The notes: generated from the sequence alone by a model not told the origin. A stretch of DNA of 43,295 bases from Alcaligenaceae bacterium (GCA_029268595.1 JAJUGB010000004.1:1-43295), one strand, 5' to 3'. Shown: positions 27,064-35,672, counted from the first letter of the stretch. A program made the numbers and translations.

Positions 27064-27071
27064 AAGCAATC

Positions 27072-27614
27072 ATGGCCTTGCGAGCAACCGTCTACAAGGC
27101 GGACCTTCATATTGCGGATAACGATCGCAGTTACTACGCCAGCCACTCACTGACGGTTGCACGCCATCCTTCTGAAACTGACGAGCGCCTCATGGTGCGC
27201 TTGCTGGCGTACGCGCTATATGCTCAAGAAGACGAAAGCCTTGTGTTCACTCGCGGTCTATCGGAAACCGATGAGCCCGACCTGTGGCGCAAAGACCTGA
27301 CTGGCTCGATTGAGCAGTGGATAGAAGTGGGCCTGCCCGACGAGCGTCGCATTCTTAAAGCTTTCGGTCGCGCCGACGAGGTAATCGTGTTCGCCTACGG
27401 GCGCAATGTCGACGTGTGGTGGCAAGGCATTCGCGGCAAACTGAACCGCGCCAATAAGCTCAAAGCCTACTCGTTATCGGTGGACGGCACTTCGGCCCTG
27501 GCGGAGTTGGCCGAACGAAATATGGAGCTGAACGTGAATGTTCAGGATGCGACCGCTTGGGTAACGTCGCAACAAGGGGAGGCTAACATACAGCTAATAG
27601 GACTACCCCTGTGA
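27072..27614 (+). CDS. YaeQ family protein
   Basis: The 180-residue product matches the YaeQ family throughout: MALRATVYKADLHIADNDRS, HPSETDERLMVRLLAYAL, LWRKDLTGSIEQWIEVGLPDERRILKA and VFAYGRNVDVWW. The fold is a diverged PD-(D/E)xK nuclease. The E. coli protein was once proposed to rescue rfaH function, but the biochemical role is not settled. It starts 8 bases after hemL and ends the conserved plus-strand segment before the catabolic block. Confidence 0.93.
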   Translation: MALRATVYKADLHIADNDRSYYASHSLTVARHPSETDERLMVRLLAYALYAQEDESLVFTRGLSETDEPDLWRKDLTGSIEQWIEVGLPDERRILKAFGRADEVIVFAYGRNVDVWWQGIRGKLNRANKLKAYSLSVDGTSALAELAERNMELNVNVQDATAWVTSQQGEANIQLIGLPL

Positions 27615-27656
27615 AGAGCGGCCGGGTGGCCTCATCCCCCGAACTCGGGAGCGGAC

Positions 27657-28940
27657 TTATTTGACGAGGTTAGGCAACCACATGGAAATCGCAGGGACAT
27701 AAGTCACTACCAGCAGTGCCGCAAGATAGACAAAAATAAAAGGCACCACAGACCATACCACCTTGCTGGCTGGCACGTTAAACACGCTGGTGCTCACAAA
27801 CAGATTCATCCCGAATGGCGGTGTGAACATGCCTATGGCGAGGTTCACCGTCATGATGATGCCAAAATGTATGAGGTCCACTCCTGCTGCTAAAGCGACC
27901 GGCACCAACAACGGCACTAGTACCACAATAGCTGAATTCGGATCCATGAACATGCCGGCAATTAATAGAACCACGTTGAGCATGAGCAGGATCAGGAAGG
28001 GGCTCATATCCCACCCGAGTAGAACGGCTACGATGCTGTCAGGTATGTTGTTAATGACAAGCACTAAGGAAAACACTGAAGCCGCGGCCACGATTGTAAA
28101 AATCTTGCCGGTGAGCAGTGCCGACTCCAGCACCACGTCCCACACACCCCGCAAGGACAAATCCCTATAGATGAGGGTGGTTACCAGCAGTGCGTATACG
28201 CACAGCACGACAGAAGCCTCGGTGGGAGTAAAAAACCCAGAATAAATGCCACCGAATATGATGATTGGAGCACCAAGAGTCCATGCTGCGCCTCGAGTGG
28301 CGAGCCACAAGTTTTTGCCATCCCATTTAGCCTGCTGCGAGGCTATTGAGTTTCGCATCGCATACCAAACGCTATACGCCACAACCATGAGGCCTATAAG
28401 TACGGCCGGTCCGAAGCCCGCTAGAAAAAGCTCGCCTACGGAGGCCGAAGCGACGGCGCCGTAGAGAATCATGGTGATGCTAGGCGGCATGATGACGGCA
28501 ATAGCACCCATGGAGGTGATCAGACCAAGAGAAAAGTGTTCCGAGTACCCGCTTTGCCGTAGTCCGGGATAAAGTACTTTTCCTATGCCAGCCACAGTGG
28601 CGGTACTGGATCCAGAAATAGCGCCGAACACCTCGCTGGCGGCAATAGTGGTGACGGGTACGCCCCCTGGTACTCGCCCGAGCAGGACCGTTACCCAGTC
28701 GACAAGACGCCGCGACATGCCGCCCCTTACCATGAGCTCCGCCGCGAAGATGAAGCCAGGCACTGCCAACAGCGCATATACGTTCAAGCTGCTGAACATG
28801 CGGGAGGCCAGCATATCCGGCGGGATGCCTGCACCCGACAGCGTCAACAAGGTAAACCCGGCAAACAAAAACACCAACCACAGCGGGAAACCAAACAACA
28901 GCAGCAGTACCACTCCGAAAGTTGCGCCGGTCGCTACCAT
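27657..28940 (-). CDS. TRAP transporter large permease (DctM)
   Basis: The 427-residue multi-spanning protein with about 12 hydrophobic segments is typical of the DctM family. Characteristic motifs are FGAISGSSTATVAGIG, MPPSITMILYGAVASASVGELFLAGFGPAVLIG, GGIYSGFFTPTEASVV and GMFTPPFGMNLFV. It forms the Na+-coupled translocation channel for an organic acid delivered by the DctP-type binding protein. The start overlaps the small permease stop by 7 bases. It is the last gene of the minus-strand block and converges on yaeQ. The substrate is unknown. Confidence 0.94.
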   Translation of the reverse strand: MVATGATFGVVLLLLFGFPLWLVFLFAGFTLLTLSGAGIPPDMLASRMFSSLNVYALLAVPGFIFAAELMVRGGMSRRLVDWVTVLLGRVPGGVPVTTIAASEVFGAISGSSTATVAGIGKVLYPGLRQSGYSEHFSLGLITSMGAIAVIMPPSITMILYGAVASASVGELFLAGFGPAVLIGLMVVAYSVWYAMRNSIASQQAKWDGKNLWLATRGAAWTLGAPIIIFGGIYSGFFTPTEASVVLCVYALLVTTLIYRDLSLRGVWDVVLESALLTGKIFTIVAAASVFSLVLVINNIPDSIVAVLLGWDMSPFLILLMLNVVLLIAGMFMDPNSAIVVLVPLLVPVALAAGVDLIHFGIIMTVNLAIGMFTPPFGMNLFVSTSVFNVPASKVVWSVVPFIFVYLAALLVVTYVPAISMWLPNLVK

Positions 28941-29539
28941 GCTTTTTCCCCACCTTGAACAGCGTTCATACCGGTGTCGTCCCTTGCTTCCTGTATTGGG
29001 TCCTTTCTAGGCCGCACTAAGTCGATGAGCCACAGTAGATAAGCGACGGCGGTCAATCCGAGGCCTAATGGGATGGCCAGATACCCCATCCACGCAGGGA
29101 TGTATCCGCTCAGGCTCATATCGCCGAAACGATAGGCGGTGTAAGTGAAACTCCAGCCCATATAGGCAAGATATCCGATCACGCCTATACCGAGCACAGC
29201 CACCAACACATTTACCACCTTGCGTCCCCTCGTGGACAGATGCTCGTAGAAGATGTCCACGCTAATGTGCTGATTGCGGCGAGCCAGCACCGGTGCGCTG
29301 AGGAAGACTGACCACACCACGAGATAGCCGGAAGCTTCTTCGAGCCAAGGAAACGGCATATAACCCAACTCTCGCAACACCACCGACAGAAATACCGATA
29401 TGAGCATTGCGACAAATGCAATGCCCATAAGCGCTTTCAATAGGTGAAAGCAGATGCGATCGATGCCATCGGCAACGCTTGGCGCATCGGGTGCAGAGCG
29501 AGGGCCGACATGGTTTTTACTGGCGACAGGCGTCTTCAT
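28934..29539 (-). CDS. TRAP transporter small permease (DctQ)
   Basis: The 201-residue protein has four hydrophobic helices (about 35-60, 70-90, 110-135, 150-175) and the DctQ-family pattern WLEEASGYLVVWSVFLSAPVLARRNQHISVDIF. It pairs with DctM in the membrane. Start 29539 (MKTPVASKNH) is preferred; an in-frame ATG at 29602 would add 21 residues and run into the space next to the dctP stop. It lies between dctP and dctM, in the usual P-Q-M order. Confidence 0.9.
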   Translation of the reverse strand: MKTPVASKNHVGPRSAPDAPSVADGIDRICFHLLKALMGIAFVAMLISVFLSVVLRELGYMPFPWLEEASGYLVVWSVFLSAPVLARRNQHISVDIFYEHLSTRGRKVVNVLVAVLGIGVIGYLAYMGWSFTYTAYRFGDMSLSGYIPAWMGYLAIPLGLGLTAVAYLLWLIDLVRPRKDPIQEARDDTGMNAVQGGEKAW

Positions 29540-29617
29540 AGTTGCTGGCCTTGGACGATAGACCGGGTCTTTGTGCGCGAGTCGGATTCTATCGACACAC
29601 ACATCATCTATATGGCA

Positions 29618-30658
29618 TCAATTTGCCAGCTTTTGGATGTCCGCTTCGAGGAGCTTGAGCATTTCAGCCTTGCCCGGGTTGGAAGCGGCCGTTTTCCAGA
29701 CCCCGTTCTTGTTCAGCTCCGTGAGCTTTGCAATGTCTTCACTGCTCAGTTCAATGACATTGATCTTCGGGTCTGATCGCAACATTTCCAACGCTGCGTT
29801 TTGTTCGTTGACAAACTCGGTCGTCCCAAATTCCTCTGCCTCTTTGCCCGCCTCGTCCACAGCCTTCTGGAGCTCGGCCGGCAGCTTCTCGTACCACTCT
29901 TTGCTGACCGCAATGTATTCGGTCAACACTATGTGGTTGGTCATGACCACATTGGGAGCTTGCTCGTGGTATTTGAGTTTTACGGTGACTGCAGCAGGCA
30001 GGTCGAAGCCGTCCACCACACCTTGCTGAATAGATGTGTAAACCTCCGGAAGCGACATATGGACAGATCGAGCACCCCAGTCGTTAACTGTCTCCGTATG
30101 TTCGTGCCCGCCTATGGTGCGAATTCGTTTACCTTTGAGCATGTCGATGACGCTGGCGCCCTTATCGACTTCGCGGAGGTAAATCTGGTTTGGCCCTAGA
30201 CCGAATAGAGAGACCACTCGAAAACCCTTGGCATCCGCTAGCTCCCTGATCTTATTCCCCGCCTCGCCCTGCATTGCGCGGGTGATATTCCGGATTTGCT
30301 CCTCTGGAGTGGAGCCAGGGAAAACCCACGGTAGAGTCAAGACGCCTGCTTGGGGGACAAACTGATTCAAGTAGCCAGAGGGATTCGTTATTGCTTGGAC
30401 CGATCCAAGGCGCAACCCTCGCATTACTTCGTCGTTGCTGCCTAGCGACCCACCCGAAAAATGTTTGCCGACGATCTGCCCATTTGATTTTTCTTCAACC
30501 AACTTCAGAAACTTTTGGCCAATCCGCTCTTGTGCATCATTACTGGTTATGTTTCCGAGCCTCATCTCGATCGGCTTGTCTGCGGCTTGCGCCGACATTG
30601 CAAATGGCACGATAAGCGAAAAGCTCAACAACAACCGCGATATTAATTTTGTCCCCAT
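29618..30658 (-). CDS. TRAP transporter periplasmic solute-binding protein (DctP)
   Basis: The 346-residue extracytoplasmic receptor has an N-terminal signal peptide (MGTKLISRLLLSFSLIVPFAMSAQA, cleavage near AQA-AD). The DctP fold shows RLGNITSNDAQERIGQKFLKLVEEKSNGQI, then GGSLGSNDEVMRGLRLGSV, and the specificity segment GARSVHMSLPEVYTSIQQGVVDGFDLPAAVT, where family members bind carboxylates. Start 30658 is fixed by AAGGGGAAA just upstream. A small organic acid is expected as ligand; proximity to the aryl-CoA pathway makes an aromatic or alicyclic carboxylate possible, but this is inference. Confidence 0.93.
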   Translation of the reverse strand: MGTKLISRLLLSFSLIVPFAMSAQAADKPIEMRLGNITSNDAQERIGQKFLKLVEEKSNGQIVGKHFSGGSLGSNDEVMRGLRLGSVQAITNPSGYLNQFVPQAGVLTLPWVFPGSTPEEQIRNITRAMQGEAGNKIRELADAKGFRVVSLFGLGPNQIYLREVDKGASVIDMLKGKRIRTIGGHEHTETVNDWGARSVHMSLPEVYTSIQQGVVDGFDLPAAVTVKLKYHEQAPNVVMTNHIVLTEYIAVSKEWYEKLPAELQKAVDEAGKEAEEFGTTEFVNEQNAALEMLRSDPKINVIELSSEDIAKLTELNKNGVWKTAASNPGKAEMLKLLEADIQKLAN

Positions 30659-30707
30659 GGTTTCCCCTTGTGTACGTTTGGTCAACTACTTACCGGTTCA
30701 TGACGAT

Positions 30708-32354
30708 TCAAACCTTGGATACTGATCGAACCTTGTGAAACTGAAAACCTTTATAGCCTTCCCGAGCCACTTCCAGAATTTTGTTGTAGTAATTGCCCAC
30801 ACCTCCTACATAGGGCATAAAAGTGACCGGCTTGCCGGGAATATTTGCGCCGTGAAACCAGGTATTGCGGGACTTCGCGTATAGTGTTCGGCCTGCCGCC
30901 TCTGACACATGCTGCGTCCATTGTTCTTGTGCAACAAACGTTGCCTCGACAGCAGCGTAACCAGACGCCCTCATGTATTGGATGCAGTCGGCGATCCATT
31001 CAACATGTTGCTCTATTGAGGTGACCATGTTGCTGAATACCGAAGGACTCCCAGGACCAGTAATGACAAACATGTTGGGAAAATCGGCCATGCACAATCC
31101 CAGGTAAGTATGCGGGCCAGCGGCCCATGCCTCCTTCAGGGTGACGCCCCCCCTACCCCTGGGGTTGATGCGGTTCATAGCACCAGTCATTGCGTCGAAG
31201 CCTGTGGCAAAGATCAGAACGTCTAGCTCGTACTCGCGACCGTCAGTAAGTTGCACACCGGAAGCGGTGATGCATTCAATGGCGACGTCTTTCAAACTGA
31301 CCAGAGACACATTCTCGCGATTGAACGTCTCGTAATAGTGCGTTCCAGAGCACAAGCGCTTGGTGCCTATATAGAGATTTTGCGGACAAAGCGCCTCTGC
31401 CGTTTCAGGATCTTTGACGATGCTCCGTATCTTGTTCCGGACAAACTCCGCGGCCTCTTCATTAACCTCTGCGTCAGTCAAAATATCCTTGAATGCCCGC
31501 ATCATGTATAGGCCGCCCAACTGCCAACGGTTTTCCAACTCGGCGCGGCGTTCTTCCTCGGTCACTTCCTTTCCAGATCGGTGGTTGGTGACCTGGTTGT
31601 GCCCGAACCCCGATGCTCGCGCAAATCTGCGTCGCTCCGGATAATTTGCTTTCCAGTCTTTTTCCACCTCGGGCTTCATGGGGTGGTTCTGCGCCGGCAT
31701 TGTGTAGTTCGGAGTGCGCTGGAACACGTATAAATGACCGGCCTCCTCGGCGACTAACGGAATCAATTGCGTAGCGGACGACCCGGTTCCGATAACGCCG
31801 ACCCGCCGTCCAGCTACGTCGACTCCCTCCTCTGGCCAGTCGCCGGTGTGGAACCAGCGACCTCGATAATCTTCCAGCCCTGTCATTGACGGTACCTGCG
31901 CCACCGAAAGTACCCCCGTAGCCATCACGGCATAGTTGGCCACGTACGACTCACCGGTACTCGTTTCGAACACCCATACGTGCTCTTCTTCGTCGTACGA
32001 CGCTGCCACTACAGTAGTGTTCAGCTGGATATGAGGGCGTAGATCAAACCGATCTACCACATGATTGATGTAGCGGAGGATTTCCGGCTGACTGGCGTAA
32101 CGCTCTGACCAGCTCCATTCTTGTTGGAGTTCGTCAGAAAAAGAATAGGAATAGTCTAACGACTCAATGTCGCAACGGGCGCCGGGATAGCGGTTGTGAT
32201 ACCACGTGCCACCAACACCGCCGCCTGCTTCCAGGACCCGGACAGAGAGGCCTATTTGTCGAAGCTTATATACCGCGTAAACGCCTGCAAGACCCGCACC
32301 CACCACAATGGCGTCATACCTATGGGCACTACGGGTTACATCGTGTGCGTGCAT
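30708..32354 (-). CDS. Baeyer-Villiger-type flavin monooxygenase (cyclohexanone monooxygenase-like)
   Basis: NADPH- and O2-dependent flavoprotein expected to insert oxygen next to a ketone. The 548 residues show the FAD Rossmann motif GAGLAG (19-24), the class B motif GGTWYHNRYPGARCDIES, a second NADPH Rossmann motif GVIGTGSSATQ, and the BVMO fingerprint GxxxHxxxWP as Gly165, His169, Trp173 and Pro174; the usual leading Phe is Tyr163. This separates it from plain N- or S-oxidising flavin monooxygenases. An AGGAGG site lies 5 bases before the ATG. It precedes the TRAP genes by 49 bases in the same direction, so it may be their first cistron. The substrate is unknown. Confidence 0.9.
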   Translation of the reverse strand: MHAHDVTRSAHRYDAIVVGAGLAGVYAVYKLRQIGLSVRVLEAGGGVGGTWYHNRYPGARCDIESLDYSYSFSDELQQEWSWSERYASQPEILRYINHVVDRFDLRPHIQLNTTVVAASYDEEEHVWVFETSTGESYVANYAVMATGVLSVAQVPSMTGLEDYRGRWFHTGDWPEEGVDVAGRRVGVIGTGSSATQLIPLVAEEAGHLYVFQRTPNYTMPAQNHPMKPEVEKDWKANYPERRRFARASGFGHNQVTNHRSGKEVTEEERRAELENRWQLGGLYMMRAFKDILTDAEVNEEAAEFVRNKIRSIVKDPETAEALCPQNLYIGTKRLCSGTHYYETFNRENVSLVSLKDVAIECITASGVQLTDGREYELDVLIFATGFDAMTGAMNRINPRGRGGVTLKEAWAAGPHTYLGLCMADFPNMFVITGPGSPSVFSNMVTSIEQHVEWIADCIQYMRASGYAAVEATFVAQEQWTQHVSEAAGRTLYAKSRNTWFHGANIPGKPVTFMPYVGGVGNYYNKILEVAREGYKGFQFHKVRSVSKV

Positions 32355-32381
32355 CCCTGCCTCCTGGCAAGCCTGTAGGCT

Positions 32382-32428
32382 CGCCCTGTAATAGTCTGGT
32401 TAGCTTACCATCGACAATATACAGGGCG
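32382..32428 (-). promoter_or_regulatory. Candidate promoter with nested dyads upstream of the BVMO gene
   Basis: On the minus strand a TTGTCG box (plus positions 32412-32417) and a TATTAC box (32388-32393) are 18 bases apart, resembling a sigma-70 promoter. The same stretch holds a perfect 9-bp inverted repeat, CGCCCTGTA (32382-32390) with TACAGGGCG (32420-32428). A second near-palindrome, TGGTTAGCTTACCA (32397-32410), lies at almost the same centre. No T-run follows, so an operator is more likely than a terminator. The sequence differs from the MarR-linked sites near 40959. Function is inferred. Confidence 0.45.
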
Positions 32429-32475
32429 CCTTTGCCACACACATCAGGGATGACCCGCAATCAGAAGTATGAGAA

Positions 32476-33393
32476 CTATTGCCGCTTCGCGCTATATGTT
32501 TGCAGCACTGCATTGGCGACCGTAAGCATAGGACACTGCAACCCTGCCTCTTGACCGCGGCGTAACATGTCGCCAACCAGATGATCCCCTTCCACCGGCA
32601 GGCCGGCTTGCATGTCCCGATACATGGATGAGCTGAAGGTGGACGCGGGATTTGTCAACACGCGTTGAAACCCTGCTATGTCCGCGGGGGCCATAGGATA
32701 GCCAGCGGCCTGGGCGGTGTCGGTGCATTCTTTAAACAGCTGCAGGGCAATTTGCCCGCCGGCATCGCTGCGCATGTACTCGCCCACGGTGCCGTTAAGC
32801 AGGCAATTTGCCGCGCCCACTGTGGCCATGCGACAGAACTTGTCCCACATATCGACCATGATGGCGTCGCTAAGCTCTGCATGAATGCCTGCATTGACGA
32901 GCTCTTGCCATACCGCCTCGGCTTTGCTTTGCTGCTCGGCAAGACGCGCCCCGACGGTGATGCTGCTATAGGCGTTGTTCACTTGAATGGTGGTTGGCGC
33001 AGACTGCGTGGCTATGGTTTTTGCAACGCCGCCCAAGACACGAGCCTGGCCATAAGCTGAGTCGAGCCTGTCGAGATGCCGCATGCCGTTAAGCAGCGGC
33101 AGAATATGCGTTTGCGGCCCCACCGCGGGGGTGATGTCCGCAATAACACTCTCAAGAGAGTAGGCCTTATTGGTGAGGATAATGAGGTCGAAGGTGTCCT
33201 GTAGTTGTGCGCTGCTAAGCGTACGGGGCTGCACATTTACCTGACCAATGGGCAGCTCTAGCGTAATGCCCTCGGCGTCAACCAGCTCTTTACGCGCCGG
33301 GCGCAATAAGAAGTGCACATCGGCGCCATGCTCGTGCAAACTGGCCCCGAATACTGCGCCTACTGCACCGGCGCCCACAATTAATATTTTCAT
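32476..33393 (-). CDS. 2-Dehydropantoate 2-reductase family protein (ApbA/PanE-like)
   Basis: The 305-residue NADP-dependent reductase has the N-terminal Rossmann motif MKILIVGAGAVGAVFG, the family segment DLIILTNKAYSLESVI, and a C-terminal domain with DKFCRMATVGAANCLL and MYRDMQAGLPVEGDHLVGDML. The last of these holds the E-x-D-x-L signature of ketopantoate reductases (VEGDHL). It could be PanE for pantothenate synthesis or a paralogue acting on another 2-oxo acid; several such paralogues occur in catabolic clusters. Start 33393 is set by the Rossmann motif and GAGG 9 bases upstream. A terminator separates it from the upstream catabolic operon, and the BVMO gene follows after 121 bases. Confidence 0.87.
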   Translation of the reverse strand: MKILIVGAGAVGAVFGASLHEHGADVHFLLRPARKELVDAEGITLELPIGQVNVQPRTLSSAQLQDTFDLIILTNKAYSLESVIADITPAVGPQTHILPLLNGMRHLDRLDSAYGQARVLGGVAKTIATQSAPTTIQVNNAYSSITVGARLAEQQSKAEAVWQELVNAGIHAELSDAIMVDMWDKFCRMATVGAANCLLNGTVGEYMRSDAGGQIALQLFKECTDTAQAAGYPMAPADIAGFQRVLTNPASTFSSSMYRDMQAGLPVEGDHLVGDMLRRGQEAGLQCPMLTVANAVLQTYSAKRQ

Positions 33394-33413
33394 TTCATGC
33401 AGCCTCAAATAAA

Positions 33414-33443
33414 CGAGGACACGGCTTGGAAGCGGTGTCCTCG
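33414..33443 (-). terminator. Rho-independent terminator closing the aryl-CoA operon
   Basis: CGAGGACAC (33414-33422) pairs perfectly with GTGTCCTCG (33435-33443); inside, GCTT/AAGC pairs around a 2-base loop with one mismatch between the helices. On the minus strand the stem is followed directly by TTTATTTGAGG. It lies 85 bases after the Rid-protein stop and just before the ketopantoate-reductase-like gene, so it marks the end of the operon that starts at 40909. Confidence 0.75.
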
Positions 33444-33528
33444 AATTGATGTAGGCATCGTCGGGTCACCTTGCTTCTTGCGAAGCGGTTCGCCGACAGT
33501 TTACTGCTTACCTACGCGCGCCAGGCTA

Positions 33529-33939
33529 TCAGGCGCGAGCGGGGGCCACGGCGGTGACTTCGATTTCCACCTTGGCGCGATCTTCAATCAGGTCGGCGAC
33601 CTCAACCGCTGTCATGGCCGGAAAGTTCTTGCCCAAGATGTTGCGATACTGCTCGCCGATGCCCTTGAGGGACGCCAGATACTCTTGCTTGTCGCGCACA
33701 TACCAGGTCATGCGTGCAATATGCTCGGGGCCGGCTCCGCCTTCACGTAGCACTTCGACAATGTTGCGCAGGGTTTGACCAACCTGTTCAACGAGATCGT
33801 CCGTTTCAAACTGCATCTGGGCGTTCCAGCCGATCTGGCCCCCAACAAAAATGATGCGGCTGCCCACTTCGAGCTCGGCCATCATGCCGTTTGCATAGCC
33901 GCGGGGTTTATCCCAGCTAGGCGGTTGCAAGGTTTTCAT
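33529..33939 (-). CDS. Rid-family (YjgF/YER057c/UK114) protein, catalytic Arg replaced
   Basis: The 136-residue trimeric Rid-fold protein reads IIFVGGQIGWNAQ near the start and AVEVADLIEDRAKVEIEVTAVA near the end. Canonical RidA enamine/imine deaminases have PARxxVEV with the catalytic Arg (E. coli Arg105). Here the stretch is PAMTAVEV with Met109 in that place. It therefore falls outside the archetypal RidA group, and its chemistry is open. In this operon it would meet the amino-cyclohexene (enamine) CoA product of the flavoprotein, a plausible substrate for deamination or ring hydrolysis. A GAGGTGA site precedes the ATG. It is the last gene of the operon, 89 bases after the CoA ligase stop. 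Confidence 0.88.
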   Translation of the reverse strand: MKTLQPPSWDKPRGYANGMMAELEVGSRIIFVGGQIGWNAQMQFETDDLVEQVGQTLRNIVEVLREGGAGPEHIARMTWYVRDKQEYLASLKGIGEQYRNILGKNFPAMTAVEVADLIEDRAKVEIEVTAVAPARA

Positions 33940-34028
33940 TTTCACCTCTAATAATGAACGGCCAGGCTTGAGGCCCGGCCGGAGAATGGGCCAAGAAGGG
34001 TTCGCACACCTTCCAGGTTGATAAAAAT

Positions 34029-35672
34029 CTACTTTTGTCTCAGAACAAAGCGCTGCAGTTTGCCGGTTTCCGTGCGGGGCAAGGTATCGACAAACTCGAT
34101 GGCGCGCGGGTATTTGTACGGCGCGATATTGTTCTTGACGTGCTCCTGCAATGTCTTGACCATGGCTTCGTCCCGGGCATAACCCGGCTTGAGCACGACG
34201 AAGGCCTTGACGATATTGCCGCGCTTCTCGTCCGGTACACCGACCACTCCGCATTCGGCCACCGCTTCATGCGTAAGCAAGCAACCTTCCACCTCGGGTC
34301 CGGCAATGTTGTAGCCGGCCGAAATAATCATGTCGTCGTTGCGCGCTTGGTAGTAGAGGTAACCATCTTCGTCCATGGCGAAGGTGTCGCCAGGCAAGTT
34401 CCAGCCGTTTTGCACGAAGACGCGCTGACGTTCGTCGTCCAGATAACGGCATCCAGTGGGGCCACGAACAGCCAATCGACCGACGGTTCCCGGGGGTACG
34501 GGCTGGAAGTCGTCGTCGACCACCTGGGCCACATACCCTGGCACCACCTTGCCGATAGCGCCGCGCCGAACTTCTTCGGGAGGGCTGGACACATAGACGT
34601 GGATCATCTCGGTGCCGCCTATGCCGTCAATCATCTCGATACCGCTGGCCTGCTTCCATAACTGCCTGGTCGCGTCGGGCAAGGCCTCGCCAGCCGATAC
34701 CGTCTTCTTCAAAGAAGATATGTCGTGTTTATCAACCAACTCGGCCATCTGCCTGTAGAAAGTCGGCGCGGTAAACACCATGGTCACGGCGAACTTTTCC
34801 ACCTGCGCCAATAGTTCGTCCGGTGTGAGTTTTTCGATCAATACCGTCGAAGCGCCGACCCGCAAAGGGAAGCACAATAGACCGCCCAATCCGAAAGTAA
34901 AGGCCAGGGGCGGTGTTCCGCAGATGATGTCGTCAGGGTGAACCTTTAATGTGTGGCGGGCGAAGGTATCGCACATGGCGAGAACATCGCGATGAAAGTG
35001 CATGCAGCCCTTGGGCTTGCCGGTCGTACCGCTGGTGAAAGCGATGAGGCACACATCGTCGACGGCGGTGTCGCAAGCTTTGAATTCGGCAGACTTGCCT
35101 TCAGCAAGCTTGTCGAGTGAATCACTGGAGTCGTCATGAAAGTAGCGCACTTCTTTCAATTCCGGCGAGTACGCCGGGTGATTCGGGTCCAGACAATGCT
35201 CGAGCTCGTCGGCCAGGCGCTTGTCACAAAGCACCGCCTGGATCTTCGCCTTTTCGATAATGGTCTGCAACTCTTTGGCGCGTAACAAGGGCATGGTGGG
35301 CACTGTGACCAGACCCGCCTTGATAGCGGCCAGCCACGAAGCGGCCATCATCATGTTGTTCGGGCCACGCAATAGAATCCGGTTGCCCGGTTGCAGCTTC
35401 ATGTCCTCGACCAACACCCGCGCGATGCGGTTGGTCAGCTCCATGAGCTCGCGGTAGGTCAGCGAAGCCTTGCCTGTTACCGGATCCGGCCACCACAAGG
35501 CGACGCGTTCACCGTTCCCTTTTTCAACGTGCGAGTCGACGAGCTCGACTGCGCAGTTCAGTCGGGCCGGATAGTTTACGTCCGGATTGCCATCCAGCAG
35601 AAACACCGGCCATTCGGATTCGGGCGGCAGGTGATCGCGAGCAAAGGTGTCAATATGCGCAGAGCTTTCCAT
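34029..35672 (-). CDS. Aryl-CoA ligase, probable 2-aminobenzoate-CoA ligase
   Basis: AMP-forming ligase that activates an aromatic acid as its CoA thioester. The 547 residues carry the AMP-binding motif FTSGTTGKPKGCMH, the aryl-acid pocket region SAGEALPDATRQLWKQ...GIGGTEMIHVYVSS typical of benzoate/2-aminobenzoate-CoA ligases, the DGYLYYQARNDDMIISAGYNI hinge and the C-terminal PRTETGKLQR with the catalytic Lys. Start 35672 (MESSAHIDTF) has AGGAGA 8 bases upstream. The operon partners (monooxygenase/OYE fusion, Rid protein) favour anthranilate as substrate; benzoate or salicylate cannot be excluded from sequence. Confidence 0.88.
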   Translation of the reverse strand: MESSAHIDTFARDHLPPESEWPVFLLDGNPDVNYPARLNCAVELVDSHVEKGNGERVALWWPDPVTGKASLTYRELMELTNRIARVLVEDMKLQPGNRILLRGPNNMMMAASWLAAIKAGLVTVPTMPLLRAKELQTIIEKAKIQAVLCDKRLADELEHCLDPNHPAYSPELKEVRYFHDDSSDSLDKLAEGKSAEFKACDTAVDDVCLIAFTSGTTGKPKGCMHFHRDVLAMCDTFARHTLKVHPDDIICGTPPLAFTFGLGGLLCFPLRVGASTVLIEKLTPDELLAQVEKFAVTMVFTAPTFYRQMAELVDKHDISSLKKTVSAGEALPDATRQLWKQASGIEMIDGIGGTEMIHVYVSSPPEEVRRGAIGKVVPGYVAQVVDDDFQPVPPGTVGRLAVRGPTGCRYLDDERQRVFVQNGWNLPGDTFAMDEDGYLYYQARNDDMIISAGYNIAGPEVEGCLLTHEAVAECGVVGVPDEKRGNIVKAFVVLKPGYARDEAMVKTLQEHVKNNIAPYKYPRAIEFVDTLPRTETGKLQRFVLRQK

